From Cryptomeria japonica (taxonomy: Eukaryota > Streptophyta > Pinopsida > Cupressales > Cupressaceae), in contig NC_081411.1 in assembly GCF_030272615.1 (NCBI RefSeq), positions 831,130,160 to 831,194,159 on the forward strand: 64,000 nucleotides of DNA, given 5' to 3'. Shown here piece by piece: positions 34,482 through 45,944 of this stretch. The notes under the pieces were generated by a model, which was given only the letters and a program-made list of their open reading frames with translations, made no database searches and was not told the DNA's origin. Position 1 is the first letter of the stretch. Every line of letters begins with the position of its first letter. The position numbers were made by a program, and so were the translations under genes.

Positions 34482-35914
34482 TGTAGTCACATAAATCTGT
34501 CCAGTTTAATTAAATGAATATTTGCTATTTATTTGATTAAAAAACCCACTAGCCAACAGTTAATTAAATTAATATTTAATTAACTCATTTTCAAACATTC
34601 TCCTATTAATTAAATAAATTATTCAATTTATTTTAATTATTTCATTATACCAAATTCACAAAATCAATTAAATGAATAAATCATATTTATTTTCATTTAA
34701 TCCCCTTTTCCTTTTTTAAATAAATAAAATAAAATATTTATTTAAATGATAAATCCCCCCCCACTTGCATTTTCCTAGAAATGCAACTTGCACACATTTA
34801 TTGAAATAAATTAATTTATTTTAAATAAAAATCCTATTTTCCCTCACCCACCAAATCCACTTGCATTTCTAAACCCCCTTCTAGGATCTTCTACCCCTTC
34901 CTAATTAGCCTAATCCATCCCCTAATTATTGTCACAATCCTAAGCAACTTGAAGTCACTTCTCAAAGACTTCAAAGTCTTTGAAAAGCATTAAATGCTTT
35001 GTGTGTTCAACAATTTAACCTTCAAAGTCTTCCAAAACCACTAATGGATCTTACATGACCATTTATGGCTCTTACATAACCATTTATGGTTATTTCAACT
35101 TGCACTCATATGTCTCCTCAAGCATTTATTGCTTTGAACATGGTTATCCCTTTTGCCTTTGTACAAGAGTTTATCCATTGGATAAAAGCTTTATTCTTTG
35201 GATAAAAGCTTTATTCTTTGAATAAAGAATTTATTCACTCAACCCAACCTTGACCTTAACTCCCAAGTTAACTCTCAGGCCATGTCAAGCATTTAATGCT
35301 TATTCCCTCTTCTCTCAACCTATCTCACATCGACACTTGTCATCTTGGGATTGGGTTGAAAGCCCTCACATGGATTTAATATCATTCAATCCTGACCCTT
35401 GTTGAGATTACTCAATCTCAACCATCCATTGCTCCATTTTTCCTATAAATAGAGCCCATTTCTTCATAATCCAGATCTTGAAAAACTTGTATGCATCTAA
35501 GTTATAGAAAATTTTAGAGAGCATTTAGCATAAATCACTAATATCTTGTCATCTTGGTTTAAAATAAATCATCTTAGCATCATAGCATCTAGTATTAGCT
35601 TTTTATTCACATTTAGAGTAAATACTTCAATCTCAAACCTCCATAAGCATCCATAGTGCAAAAAAGTTGTTGAGAGCTACACTAGTTTGGAACTTGGAGA
35701 GGAGAGGAGCAAAGGAGAAGGAGCTAAGAGCATGTTAGGAGGTATTTGGAGATGCCTCATCATATTTACTTTCCTAGTTAAATATTCTCTCATGCTTTTA
35801 GTATCTCTTTTGATATGTCTGTTTAGAATAATCTTTTGTTGCTAACACTAACGTTTTGCTCTTGTGTGTGTGTTGTCATCGAACAGATTTTCTAAGCTTT
35901 TTTGTAGAGCATCA
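34482..35914 (+). repeat. 5' LTR of element C
   Basis: 1,433 bp, TGTAGTC...GCATCA. It differs from the 3' LTR by substitutions and by a tandem duplication of a ~23-bp unit (ggataaaagctttattcttt) at about 35178-35223 that the 3' LTR has once. Confidence 0.93.
35444..35452 (+). promoter_or_regulatory. TATA box of element C 5' LTR
   Basis: TATAAATAG, conserved in the 3' LTR (54101-54109) with the same surroundings. Confidence 0.65.
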
Positions 35915-35916
35915 TT

Positions 35917-35934
35917 TGGTGAACCCGACGTGAA
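35917..35934 (+). promoter_or_regulatory. Primer binding site of element C
   Basis: TGGTGAACCCGACGTGAA starts two bases after the LTR. It is not initiator tRNA-Met. The same TGGTGAACCC start is used by element H. Confidence 0.75.
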
Positions 35935-36002
35935 TCCAAACACCTAAAAACATTTTTTTTTAACACAACTAACATGTTTGAATGTTGAGCTTGACACACA
36001 AG

Positions 36003-36250
36003 TCGCACTTTAGCACTTTTGATCGCATTGTAACGCTATTGCAACTTGACATTCAAGCGCTATTGTTTTTACAATAGCACTTTTGTCTCAAGTTTGGCAC
36101 TATTGACCCTTATTTAGTGCTTTTGTGCTTGTTTTGGCACTTTTGTATTTGCTGTTAAAGTTTTACTTTTAGCACTTTTGTCTTTGTATTAGCGCGTTTG
36201 TGTTAAAATAGCGCTTCTGTTTGCACACAGAATGACGCTATTGTAACAGA
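36003..36250 (+). repeat. Degenerate short-motif repeat in the leader
   Basis: About ten scattered copies of two related motifs, 'agcacttttg' and 'gcgctattg', spaced 15-30 bases apart. No coding potential. Confidence 0.65.
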
Positions 36251-36399
36251 ATGTTGTAAAAAAGAACCATGTAACCGAAAAGAAATTTTTCTTAGACTTG
36301 TGGAAGCCCTCCCTATTTTGGATTTTACTAACCACTTGTTCCTTGTGCAGGTCTAACCTAACTTCATTTACTTGTTTAAAAATAAAAATTTTACATTTG

Positions 36400-36610
36400 G
36401 TGCTATAAAATTGAACAAAAACAAACTTTCATTTCCTTGCAAGTTAGGATCACTTCTTTTTGGTGCTTTAAAAATTCACAAAAACAAACTTTGTTTCTTG
36501 CAAGTTAGGCTTAATTTTCTGTTGGTGCTTAAAATCAACAAGGCAAAATTATTTCTTGCATCAAACTAAAAATTCACAATCAACACTTCCATTTTGGTGC
36601 ATATAAAAAT
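36400..36610 (+). repeat. Imperfect ~60-bp tandem repeat in the leader
   Basis: Units contain 'acaaactt..cttgcaagttagg..tttggtgcttaaaa'. Two good copies and flanking partial ones are visible. The short frame across it is only the translated repeat. Confidence 0.6.
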
Positions 36611-37638
36611 TTACAATCAATTTGTCTTACCTTGCAAAATGATTTTTACTTCACGCAAACGTGTTTTTCATTAAGTTGACCAGGATTTCAAATTCTAGTT
36701 TACTCAAACATATTGCCTTTGAAGTTAAAAATAACATCATGGTTGTTGGAGCAACATCTCCAAATAGATAGAAAATCATTGCAATGACAAGTTAAAAAGA
36801 ACAAGTGAATTTCGTGTTTGACACACTTGTGTAAAGTTTGTCGAGTGGTCCTACTTCTAACACACCCTATCCTCTCCCTTGGCTTTCATGGTCCTAGGTG
36901 CAAGAGAAAAGTGTTAGTAACACTCAAGTTTTCTTTTTAAGAGAGGCCTACCAAGAGATCGATCACTCTTGGGAATGACCTCGCGCGGTAAATCCTTCGA
37001 GCCGCTATAGAAATCAGGTGAGAGCGAAAGCTGTAGCCTTGGGTATAGTTGTTCCTATAGTGTAACTTACCGAAATGACAAATGGGCCCCACCACAAGTT
37101 ACAAGGCTCTTAAGTGAGTCACTGTAGAATGAACTTATGTCCAAAGACATAAAAAATTACTAAATACCTTTAAGTAGTAGCCCACCCATTCTATTGATTG
37201 AGGATATTTGTGATATAATTAAGTGCAAGAGCATAGATGGTTTTGCTCCGAAGATACTCACCATACATATTTCCTTGAGTAGAAACATAGATTTTTGAAA
37301 AGTCACTTGTGGCTTGATGAAAGTGGTGACTCCCCCATCATAGGGATCATCTATTTGTTATGCTCGTGCAAGACTTAGTATATCACATCCTTACCTACCA
37401 CAGTGGGATTCATAAGGTATGTAGTACCAAAGTCGAAGAAATATCAAGATGTGGGTTGAATTTATCGCAACTGGCCATTTGACCTTAGGGATAAAAAGTG
37501 TTTGAAGTGTTTTCGGTTTAGTCAAGACCAAGTACAAATTGAGCCGACTTCAGGATTTGGAAAAACACCTAAAATACATTTAAAGGAAAGGGTCATAAAA
37601 AGTCCAAGGATTGGGTTGATCTAGACCCATACCCATTT

Positions 37639-38181
37639 GTGCCTTTTGAGACAACATTCTTGTGTTTGTGTGCTTACTTTGTTTTCTTGTCAAAGAAACT
37701 AACTAAAATCCAAAATTCAAAACAAGTATTCATCCAACATAAACATTTCCAAATACCAACAAAAGATCAAAAACAAAGAGCAAGAGTATCAAACTATATG
37801 ACCATTCTTCACATCTTGAGAAAGAAGAATCTTCATCAACACATCAACTTGAAGAAAAAACCATTAAGCTCAAAGGCTCTTATCAAAAGGAGGAAATTCT
37901 TCTATCTTAATAGACAAATCTTTTTCTCTCATAGAGCCTTCTTACATCACATGTGTCTTTATCTTCAAGGAAAATCAAACGAATTTGATCAAGAGTCATT
38001 AAACCGCCGAGCTTTTATGCAATATAGAGCTTTGAGTTATCACAAAAACAAAGGGGGCAAGATCAACCCTGACTTATTTCTAGACATTTGCATCACATAT
38101 AACATAGCTCGGGAAGAACAACCAACTCCCAAAAGAGAAGAGGAAGAATTTGTCCCATATGTGACAAAAATCTTTTATTGA
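37639..38181 (+). CDS. Element C ORF1: upstream protein of unknown function
   Basis: An intact 180-codon frame lies between leader and gag. It is basic (many Lys/Arg) in the first two thirds, then acidic (REEQPTPKREEEEFV) at the end; a Leu/Phe-rich start could be a short hydrophobic helix. Ogre elements are known to carry an extra ORF before gag, and the position fits. I recognise no domain. It is one of the few frames in this element without an internal stop. It could still be chance, because the sequence here is AT-rich. Confidence 0.5.
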   Translation: MPFETTFLCLCAYFVFLSKKLTKIQNSKQVFIQHKHFQIPTKDQKQRARVSNYMTILHILRKKNLHQHINLKKKPLSSKALIKRRKFFYLNRQIFFSHRAFLHHMCLYLQGKSNEFDQESLNRRAFMQYRALSYHKNKGGKINPDLFLDICITYNIAREEQPTPKREEEEFVPYVTKIFY

Positions 38182-38617
38182 AGTTAAAACATTGCATCCA
38201 TTATCACATTCCCATATCATCAAATCCATTTCAACTCTCAAAAGCATCAAGAGGTTTTTGTCCTAAGTTCTATTTTCCAAATTACTTGAATCAAACATAA
38301 AACACATCACTTTTTAGAATATCTCTACATCTAGGATACACTCATCCTAAGAGATATTTCTATGCAGGTTAAAACTAGTTTATGAGTGAATCCTCTCATT
38401 ACTAGGTAGTCAAGTCTGTAACACATCTCAGATTTCTCTAAACCTTATCACATCAAACCTAATAAAAAACAACAAGCAATTCAAGAAGAAAACTTTGTCC
38501 CATCTACCTTTAGTGCTAGAGATTCATATGCAACACACCACACCAACCATAAATCTTTCATTTCATCAACAACTCATCATCATTTTCGCCCAACTTCAAC
38601 AAAAACTTATAAACAAA

Positions 38618-39364
38618 ATGGTTCATACCAGGTCACGATCTAGACAATCTAGAAATTGAAGAGGAAGAGGAGGAAAATATCAATGAGTTCCAAGAAGCCC
38701 TTGGAGGAAATGTAAATGATGACAATCTAGGCACTCCTACTCCTGCGGCAATAGAAAGGGCACAACACAACCCTCTCTTCAATAGGCTTTCTGATGAGAT
38801 ACTCAAGAGTAATGCTGATGCTCACTTTTTAAAACTTGCTCAAGAAGGCGCCAAACTAGCCTTTGACTTTGATGTTGCACAACTAAGACAAGCATCAGAA
38901 TGTCAAAGTCGGAATGAGGATGAAACAGGTCGAGATCACATCGGATACAACCTTCATCAAGGTAATCCACCACCTCCTCCTCCTTCAAATGAAATAGACA
39001 TGTTGCGGCAACAAGTAAAAAATCTTGCCCAACAACTTCATAGTGGTGTGAAAAATAATCAATTTTCACTCAATGACATTTGTCCCTATCCCTTTCATAG
39101 GAATTTTCATATGCCACCTTTTCCGCGAGGGTTTGAAACACCCAAGTTTGAAAAGTATAGAGGAAAAGGAGATCCTCATGATCATGTAAGAGAATTCCAT
39201 TCAGCTTGCCTCGAAGTGGCATATGAGGACACATACCTAATGTGAATTTTTCCCCAAAGCTTGGCAGGAACAACCACATCATGGTTTTCTTGACTACCAA
39301 GTGGCATTAGGACATTTGAAGAGTTAGTCCATAAATTCTTGGCACATTTCTCTCACAACATTGA
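38618..39364 (+). pseudogene. gag: Element C gag, first part
   Basis: ATG 38618 opens MVHTRSRSRQSR, then a one-base frameshift leads to the acidic NLEIEEEEEENINEF stretch. After a Pro-run (PPPPPPS) and a helical segment comes the Ty3 gag core, with FETPKFEKYRGKGDPHDHV, LAGTTTSWF and FEELVHKFLAHFSHNI. TGA and TGA/TAG-type stops interrupt near 39243. The frame ends at the insertion of retroposon D. Joining FSHNI across the insertion to EHDITMDDL (41185) restores continuous gag. Confidence 0.85.
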
Positions 39365-40963
39365 GCGTGGATTTGAACCTGCTTCCTGCTTTAAATGGAA
39401 AAAGAACAAAGAAGTCTGGAGTATCCTTTAGGAGGGGGGTCTCAATGTTTTCATGGAACAACTGAATGGGAAGGACCCCACAATTACCAACTACTTCATC
39501 AAGAACTGGAAAAATGGAAAAGTTCTGATTGGATCACATATGATGAATGTAGACGAAGAGGTTATCGCTGAGGCCACGGGGATGACTACCGAGGGTATGA
39601 AATTTTACAGGGATAGAGGGATATTAGATAAAGCTGCATACAAATTTCCTATTATGGATGGTGAGAGAAGAAAGATGATCAAAATTGACAACTCCTACCA
39701 CTCCCCGAAGAGAATTTGCAGGCCATGGAGGTTTGCCTTATTTGCTTCTATTGAATATATAACCTTGGATGGTAGGTTTACCAGGGCTTATGGGCATCAC
39801 TTCGTCCTTCTTAACCATTTCCATCATGGAGAAAGGGTTAGCCTTCCCTATTACCTAGCCTGTTCAATGGATCATACTATAAAGGAGATCCAGAAGGACC
39901 CTAAAGGCGATCATGCCCTCCACTAGGGGCTTATGGTCCTAGTTTATAAAATGCTAAAGGGGAAGTGCATTGAAAAGCCTATTGAAGGCAAAAATGTTAG
40001 AGATGAGACTACGAAAGTAAGGATAGTGGTTTCAACTTTGATTCTGAGATCGAGGGAGAGTCAGAAGAAACTAGCAAAAAAGGGAGGATTAGGGCCAAGA
40101 AGAGGAGGATTATTGTGGAATCTGAAATGTCGGACTTTGAAACTGATTCCCCTGAGGAAAAACCTATTAAAAAGAGGAAAGGGAAAGCCTCTGGAAAGAA
40201 GGCTCAGAAAAAGAACACTAAAAAGGGTAGCAATTCTGATCTCAATTATGTTCTAGTTGAGTCCGAGGAGGAGGATGATGATAATAAGAGGATTGATAGT
40301 CAGGACAAAGAAGGGGAGGGTAACCTGGTTAAGGATAATTTGGAAACCGTGGAGACCATGAATACCACTAGTCTGCATAACGAGGAAAAAGGGGGTCAAA
40401 GTGATAGTGGTGACAAAGATATGATTAAGGCTTTCTATGAGACCATTACTACTTTGGTGAAGGATATTAATAGTTTGAAAATTGATACACAGGCCATGGC
40501 AAGAATTATAGTTGGTGACAAGCCCTTGGCAGAGCATGTTAAAGAGTTAGTGGTCATTCTGCATAATGCGCAAGCTATTGAATGTATGGTTGGAAAAATC
40601 TTAGCCATGGAGAAAAAGGTCAATGAGATGGGAGATAGAAAGGAAATGGACAACAAACTGAAAGATTTTGGCAATAGAATTGACAAGCTGGAGCACAATG
40701 TCAAGCAACTTGCTGATCAAAATTTCCAAATCCTTAAATCTTCGGTGGACAATATGAACATCTTTATCAATAGGTATGAGAATAATGCAAAGAAGGATGG
40801 TGATAAAGAGCAGGTGAACAAGAAGGGTCATGAAAGGAGGACTAGAGCCAACACAAAGAATAAGGTTGATATCGAAGGTCGTGAGCTGGAGGATATGAAG
40901 ACCTCAGCGAACAACATGAAACAAATGGTTGTTCACGTCGAGGAGATCCTGAATAGTATTTAG
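39365..40963 (+). pseudogene. ORF of retroposon D: PMD-like domain, basic linker, coiled coil; unknown function
   Basis: The frame enters already open at the truncated left end (GFEPASCFKWKKNKEVWSIL, then TAG). A globular part of about 150 residues follows: TNYFIKNWKNGKVLIGSHMM, NVDEEVIAEATGMTTEG, RRMIKIDNSYH-type region and ITLDGRFTRAYGHHF. After a TAG at 39924 and a frameshift near 40005 comes a charged linker with KKRKGKASGKKAQKK and an acidic run, then about 150 residues of coiled coil (MEKKVNEMGD...DKLEHNVKQLADQ) to TAG 40961. The phrase around 'vdEEVIaeaTGM' resembles the conserved 'v..e.I...lGlp' core of plant transposon/mobile-domain proteins. No enzyme motif is present. Confidence 0.65.
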
Positions 40964-41176
40964 TTCCAGTTGCTGTCCTTGGGTCTGTATCTTTGCTGTC
41001 TTTTGCTTTCCTTTTGCTGTCTGTTTCGAGTTTTATGTAATGATGTTTTAAGCTGTGCCCTTCTGATGGGTTCGTTTTGACTTTTTGAAGTGATCGGGTA
41101 CTTTTTTTAGCATTTCTGTTTTCCTGGCTTGTAAAAGGTTTGGGTACCTTTCAAATACCTATTTTTACTTAATCAA
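40964..41176 (+). other. 3' UTR and tail of retroposon D
   Basis: T-rich (ttgctgtc repeated four times at about 40970-41020), then 'cttgtaaaaggtttgggtacc' and a short A-rich end before the TSD. It resembles plant LINE 3' ends. Confidence 0.55.
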
Positions 41177-42790
41177 AACATTGAACATGATATCACCATG
41201 GATGATTTATGTAACACTAAACAAAAACCAGGTGAACTATTCTCAGTCTTTCTACAACGATGGCGTCAAATGTCTAGCAGACGTTCTCTTCAGTTACTTG
41301 AACAAGAACTAGTGGAAATATTTATTTCCAACTTAAATGAAGAAATGGAGTTTCACCTGGATGTCAAAGACACAAACTCTTTTAATGACATGATCACCAC
41401 AAGCTTAAAATGTGAGCGGGATCTCATCAAGAAAGGACTTATCAAAATCTATAATGAGCCAAAAGATGGCCCTCATCCACACTTCAATAGTGACAAACCA
41501 AGCTTATGGAACAAAAACAAAAATATCATGAACGACAGGGTTGTGGATGCAAGAACTATCAAAAGTGCACAAACTGTAGTTTGATTTGTAGGACAAAATC
41601 TCCCACCTCAGACTAACACAGTTGCTCCTCCAAATCAAGGCCGCATCACATCTCAAGATGAACCCAGACCGCATCAACAAAAACCAAAGCGAACATACAC
41701 TCCCTTAGGGGATCCCATCAAAAGAGTATTACAACAACTAGTTTCTCAAAATCTGGTAACCCTACCCAAAACATCAAATTATGAACCTCAAGTCAAACCT
41801 TCATGGTGGAGAGATACTGAACATTGTGATTTACATCAAGGGAGAGGGCATAAGACAAGCATTTGTCACAGATTGAAAGATCTTATTCAGGATCTTATTG
41901 ACCGAGGTGAAATCGAAATCGAAGGACATGACCCAAAGACAACAAACAATGATCATCTTATGTTTAAAAATCCACTTCCATCACAAGATCAAAGGGGTCC
42001 TTCCACTTCAAGGAGAAACATAGATACCACCAATTATACACAAATCACATATAATTATACTGTGAATCACCTATACGATGCCAATGAACAAATTGCAACT
42101 ATAACCATCAAAAATCCCACCTCCACTTGCAATGTTGTTACACATTGCAGCAAGATTACTATAAAAGTAGCTCCACAAAGCACTCCATCTATCCCAAAGC
42201 AGTATAACCTTGTGGAACAGTTAAACAAAACACCCACGCTGATATCTATCTTAGAGCTATTGTGCCTATCTACATCCCATAAAACAATCTTGGATCAAGC
42301 TCTCCAAGAGGCGTTAGTCCCTGCAAACCTAAATACAGATCAGTTCCAAGCCATCATCGAAAATATAAGGTCATCCCCTTGTCTCACTTTCTCTGAAAGT
42401 GACAACACATCCTTCCAGCAACCTCATAATGCCGCACTCCATATTGAAGGGTTTATCAACCAACATAGGATCAAGCAAGTCTTGATCGACAATGGAGCAG
42501 GCTTGAATATCTGTACTCTACAATTAGTCACAACCTTGGGATATGCAATAGAACCAGTGGATCCCCGCAAGAAGATAACAATCAAAGCCTATGATGATGC
42601 AGAGCGTTCATCTAAAGGAGTTGTGGTGCTACCAATCCGAGTGGGCCCTGTGGTGAAACACATTATCTGTCAATTCCTAGACCTTCCTTCACCATACAAT
42701 CTATTATTAGGAAGACCTTGGATACATGCCATGCAAGTTGTTCCATCCACCTACCATCGGTGTATCAAGTTCCCACATAATGGTGTATAG
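41177..42790 (+). pseudogene. gag: Element C gag (second part) and aspartic protease
   Basis: Gag resumes with GELFSVFLQRWRQMSSRR and IFISNLNEEMEFHL, then after TAG 41582 the C-terminal region with SWWRDTEHCDLHQGRGHKTSIC, a C-X2-H-X4-H-X4-C zinc knuckle at about 41826-41867. The protease follows with VLIDNGAGLNI near 42480 (Asp kept, usual Thr/Ser replaced by Asn, as often in Tat elements) and LLLGRPWIHAMQVVPSTYH near 42705. The frame ends at TAG 42788. This is the nucleocapsid and processing enzyme. Confidence 0.88.
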
Positions 42791-44413
42791 ATCACAATCC
42801 TGTGCGATGCAAACCCCTTTGCATATTGTCATAATATCAGTCATCAACTAGAGATTACCATTCCCAATAATATAGAAGCCATATCCTCCACCTCATACAT
42901 AAGTCCAGCCTCTCTTTCCAGTTCAAACACCACCATACCCAAGCAAGAAAAGCTTAAGATGAAAATAGTAGAGGAAGGTCCTGGGGAATACAATTTAAGT
43001 CAACTCTTTTGTGTAGGACAAATGCCCACTTCTCCTAGAACACATGGTAAACCTCAACAATTACTTCAAAAACCACTGATCAAGCCAACATGTACTTTGA
43101 CACCTTTCATCCTGGGAAAGAGTCAAGAAGAAGAAACCAGAGATGAAGACTTAGCAGAATGGATCTATAAAGATCCCATCACCACCAATATTCTGCAAGC
43201 TAAGCTTCCCACAGATTAGTATGGCAAAGGCCTCCTCATTATGCAAAGAATGGGTTATGATGGTCAGAGTGCTTTGGGACCTTGCAACCAAGGATGACAT
43301 GAACCCCTATTGTAGTAATTAAAACCCAAGGATAATACAGGACTAGGCTTTCAAAAGGAGATCCTTCCTAAGCTCAGATTCAAAGGAAAACCTAGAAAAC
43401 CACTATATCAGCCTATTATGAAGAGGACACCTTTGATTATAAAAGCAACATCAAACACCATCGCAACTGCCCCATTAAGGCTAAAAATCCCAACACAACC
43501 ATCTACAATGCCAATCATCCCACCAAACAAACCAACAATCCCATCAGCAGTAGCCATAACATCAATAGCACCATTAGCAGCAGCAACTGTATCAAAACCC
43601 ACAACATTATCTACAACATCAGTAGTTCCATCAGAAGCAACAGAGTCAACACTACTGATACTCCTCATATCAGATTTGTTGATCCCCATCATCCTTCCTG
43701 CAGTGCCGCTTATTTCATCTACACAGGTACATCAACCGATCACACCCGCAATGTTTAACTCAAAGGACATCCCAGTATGGTATAATAATTTGATACTGGA
43801 AAGTGACTCAGAGACCGACTCACATGAATGAGAGTTTGATTCCATCCAACTTAATACTTCAAATGAGGAAGACACATCACTACCTCCACCCCGCAAAGAC
43901 ATCCTTGTTTACGGAGAAGCATAGATAAAGAACTCTTGGGTTCTTGAGTTGGAAACATCTTCCATAGACCCTACATCACATCCTACGCCTGATTCTAATA
44001 GGGAGAGTACCATTAATGACCTTCACCACAACGTCTTAACCCTCACTGACACATCTAATGAACTTAACCTAATCGATGAGGTAATGCCCATTATCCATCC
44101 TGAACTCATCAAATGGAACCAACCTAATACCCCATGTCTTGACCATTTCCAAAATGATGAGGTGATCATTGACTTTTTGGAACTACGGGATAACATACCA
44201 AGCAGGGATCACAAAGCTGGATTCACCATTGAACTTAATAGCGCAACATACTTCGGGGTGGATGCCAAATCTTTTAGCTGCAAAAATATAACAATAAAAC
44301 ATGGATCTTCCAGTGAAAACCACACCGTGACACTGTTTGATCCAACAAAAGTAAAAAAAAAGAGCGTATCCAACGATGAAAGGTTTGACATTCTCCCTGC
44401 TAGTACACAATAG
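42791..44413 (+). pseudogene. Element C protease-RT linker with G-patch-like motif
   Basis: In frame with gag and RT apart from stops and shifts. It contains a G-patch-like segment (GLLIMQRMGYDGQSALGP then CNQG) at about 43225-43300. A low-complexity Ile/Pro/Thr/Ala stretch follows at 43440-43700 (PTQPSTMPIIPPNKPTIPS), then an acidic region. G-patch motifs between protease and RT are known in some plant Ty3 elements. The low-complexity part looks like an expanded short repeat. Confidence 0.6.
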
Positions 44414-45944
44414 GAACACTCAATGATTCTCATCGAGGAAATAAAAGAATACAACGTGGGGAATCCTAAAATTCCTCACCACATAGATCTGGCATCTCTT
44501 CTAACTCCAGAGGAACAACCTAAGTTTGTAGAGTTCTTCCAGAAGCGTTAGATCAAGTTTGCATGGTCATATGCAGACATGCCTAGTCTTGATCTGGATT
44601 TAGTCATGCATCACCTCACTGTAGCAGAATGAGCCAAACCTGTCAAGCAGAAGCTTCGCAAGATGCATCCTCAGATTGCAGTACTAGTCAAAGCAGAACT
44701 CAAGAAACTTCTAGATGTTGGTTTTATTAGACCAATTGATTATGCAGATTGGATATCCAATATTGTACCCATTGGCAAACCAAATGGGGGCATCCATATC
44801 TATACTGACTTCAAAGATCTAAATAAGGCATGCCCTAAAGATGACTTCCCCCTACCAAACATTGACAGAATAGTGGACCTAACAACAGGACATGCCATGC
44901 TTTCTCTCATGGAGGGCTTTTCAGGATACAATCAAATAAAGATCGCACCAGAGGATCAACATAAGACAACCTTCACATGTCCATGGGGAACATACTGCTG
45001 GAATGTAATGCCTTTTGGTCTCAAGAATGCAGGAGCGACCTATCAACGAGCAATGACCACCATCTTCCATGACATGATGCATACCATAATGGAAGATTAT
45101 GTTGATGACTTATTGGCAAAATCATTCACAAGAGAAGGTCATCTACACATATTGGTGAAGATCTTTGACAGACTGGAACAATACCATGTTCGGCTCAACC
45201 CAAAGAAGTGTGTCTTTGGAGTAACCTCAGGGAAGCTTCTAGGATACATCATCTCAAGTAAAGGCATTAAGGTCGATCTAGCAAAGGTCAAAGCAATCAT
45301 AGACATGCCACCTCCAAAGAACATCAGTCAGCTAAGGACATTACAAGGTCGACTTCAATCAATCGAAAGATTCATTGTACAACTGGCAAATAAGTGTCAC
45401 CCCTTTACACACCTGTTACACAAAAACATCCGCTTTCAATGGGATACCAGATGCCAACAAGCATTCTGGATGCTTAAAGACTATCTCATGAATACACCAT
45501 TGCTGATTCCACCAGATTTGAGTAGACCTTTACTACTCTATATATCCACAACAAATACAACATTGGGTGTAATATTGGCACAACACAATGTAGAAGGGAA
45601 AGAGTGCACTGTTTACAACATCTCTCGCACACTGGTTGGCTATGAACTCAATTACACACCTATTGAGCGAGCTTGCCTAGCAGTAATCTTGGAAGCCACT
45701 AAACTGAGGCACTATCTATTGACACACAAAGTATAGCTCATTGCGAAGATTGATCCACTCAAGTATTTACTCAGCAAAGCAACATTGACAGGCCGTTTGG
45801 CCAAATGGGTGATGATTCTCAGTGAATTTGACATTGTGTATGTGGACCATAAAGCTATTAAGGGTCAAGTCATTGCAGATCAGTTGGCCGATGCACCACT
45901 CATAGGCGATCATCCTCTCATTTCCAATTTTCTAGGTGAAGAGA
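44414..45944 (+). pseudogene. pol: Element C reverse transcriptase and RNase H
   Basis: RT motifs in order: KAELKKLLDVGFIRPIDYADW, NGGIHIYTDFKDLNKACPKD, motif A as MEGFSGYNQI (the catalytic Asp is Glu, codon 44912-44914), NVMPFGLKNAGATYQ, YVDD (45098-45109), LNPKKCVFGV, LLGYIIS. The first RNase H follows (RPLLLYISTTNTTLGVILAQ, YTPIERACLAVI). Stops occur before 44650 and at 45736. Together these copied the element RNA. The Glu substitution and the stops make it inactive. Confidence 0.93.

Larger units (their letters stand above)
39365..41176 (+). mobile_element. Retroposon D inserted in gag of element C
   Basis: 1,812 bp flanked by an 8-bp direct repeat AACATTGA (39357-39364 and 41177-41184), longer than the 5 bp used by the LTR elements here. 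It has no LTRs. Its left end starts in mid-ORF (5' truncated). Its right end is a 3'-UTR-like stretch with 'ttgtaaaaggtttgggtacc' and a short tail 'cttaatcaaa'. These are LINE-type (target-primed) hallmarks. It carries one gene-like coding region and no RT. Confidence 0.75.

Noticed and set aside
36372-36569. 65-codon repeated frame in the leader of element C
   Set aside because: It is the translation of an imperfect ~60-bp tandem repeat; no independent coding evidence.
43408-43692. 94-codon minus-strand frame rich in Val/Asp/Gly
   Set aside because: Antisense shadow of the low-complexity protease-RT linker.
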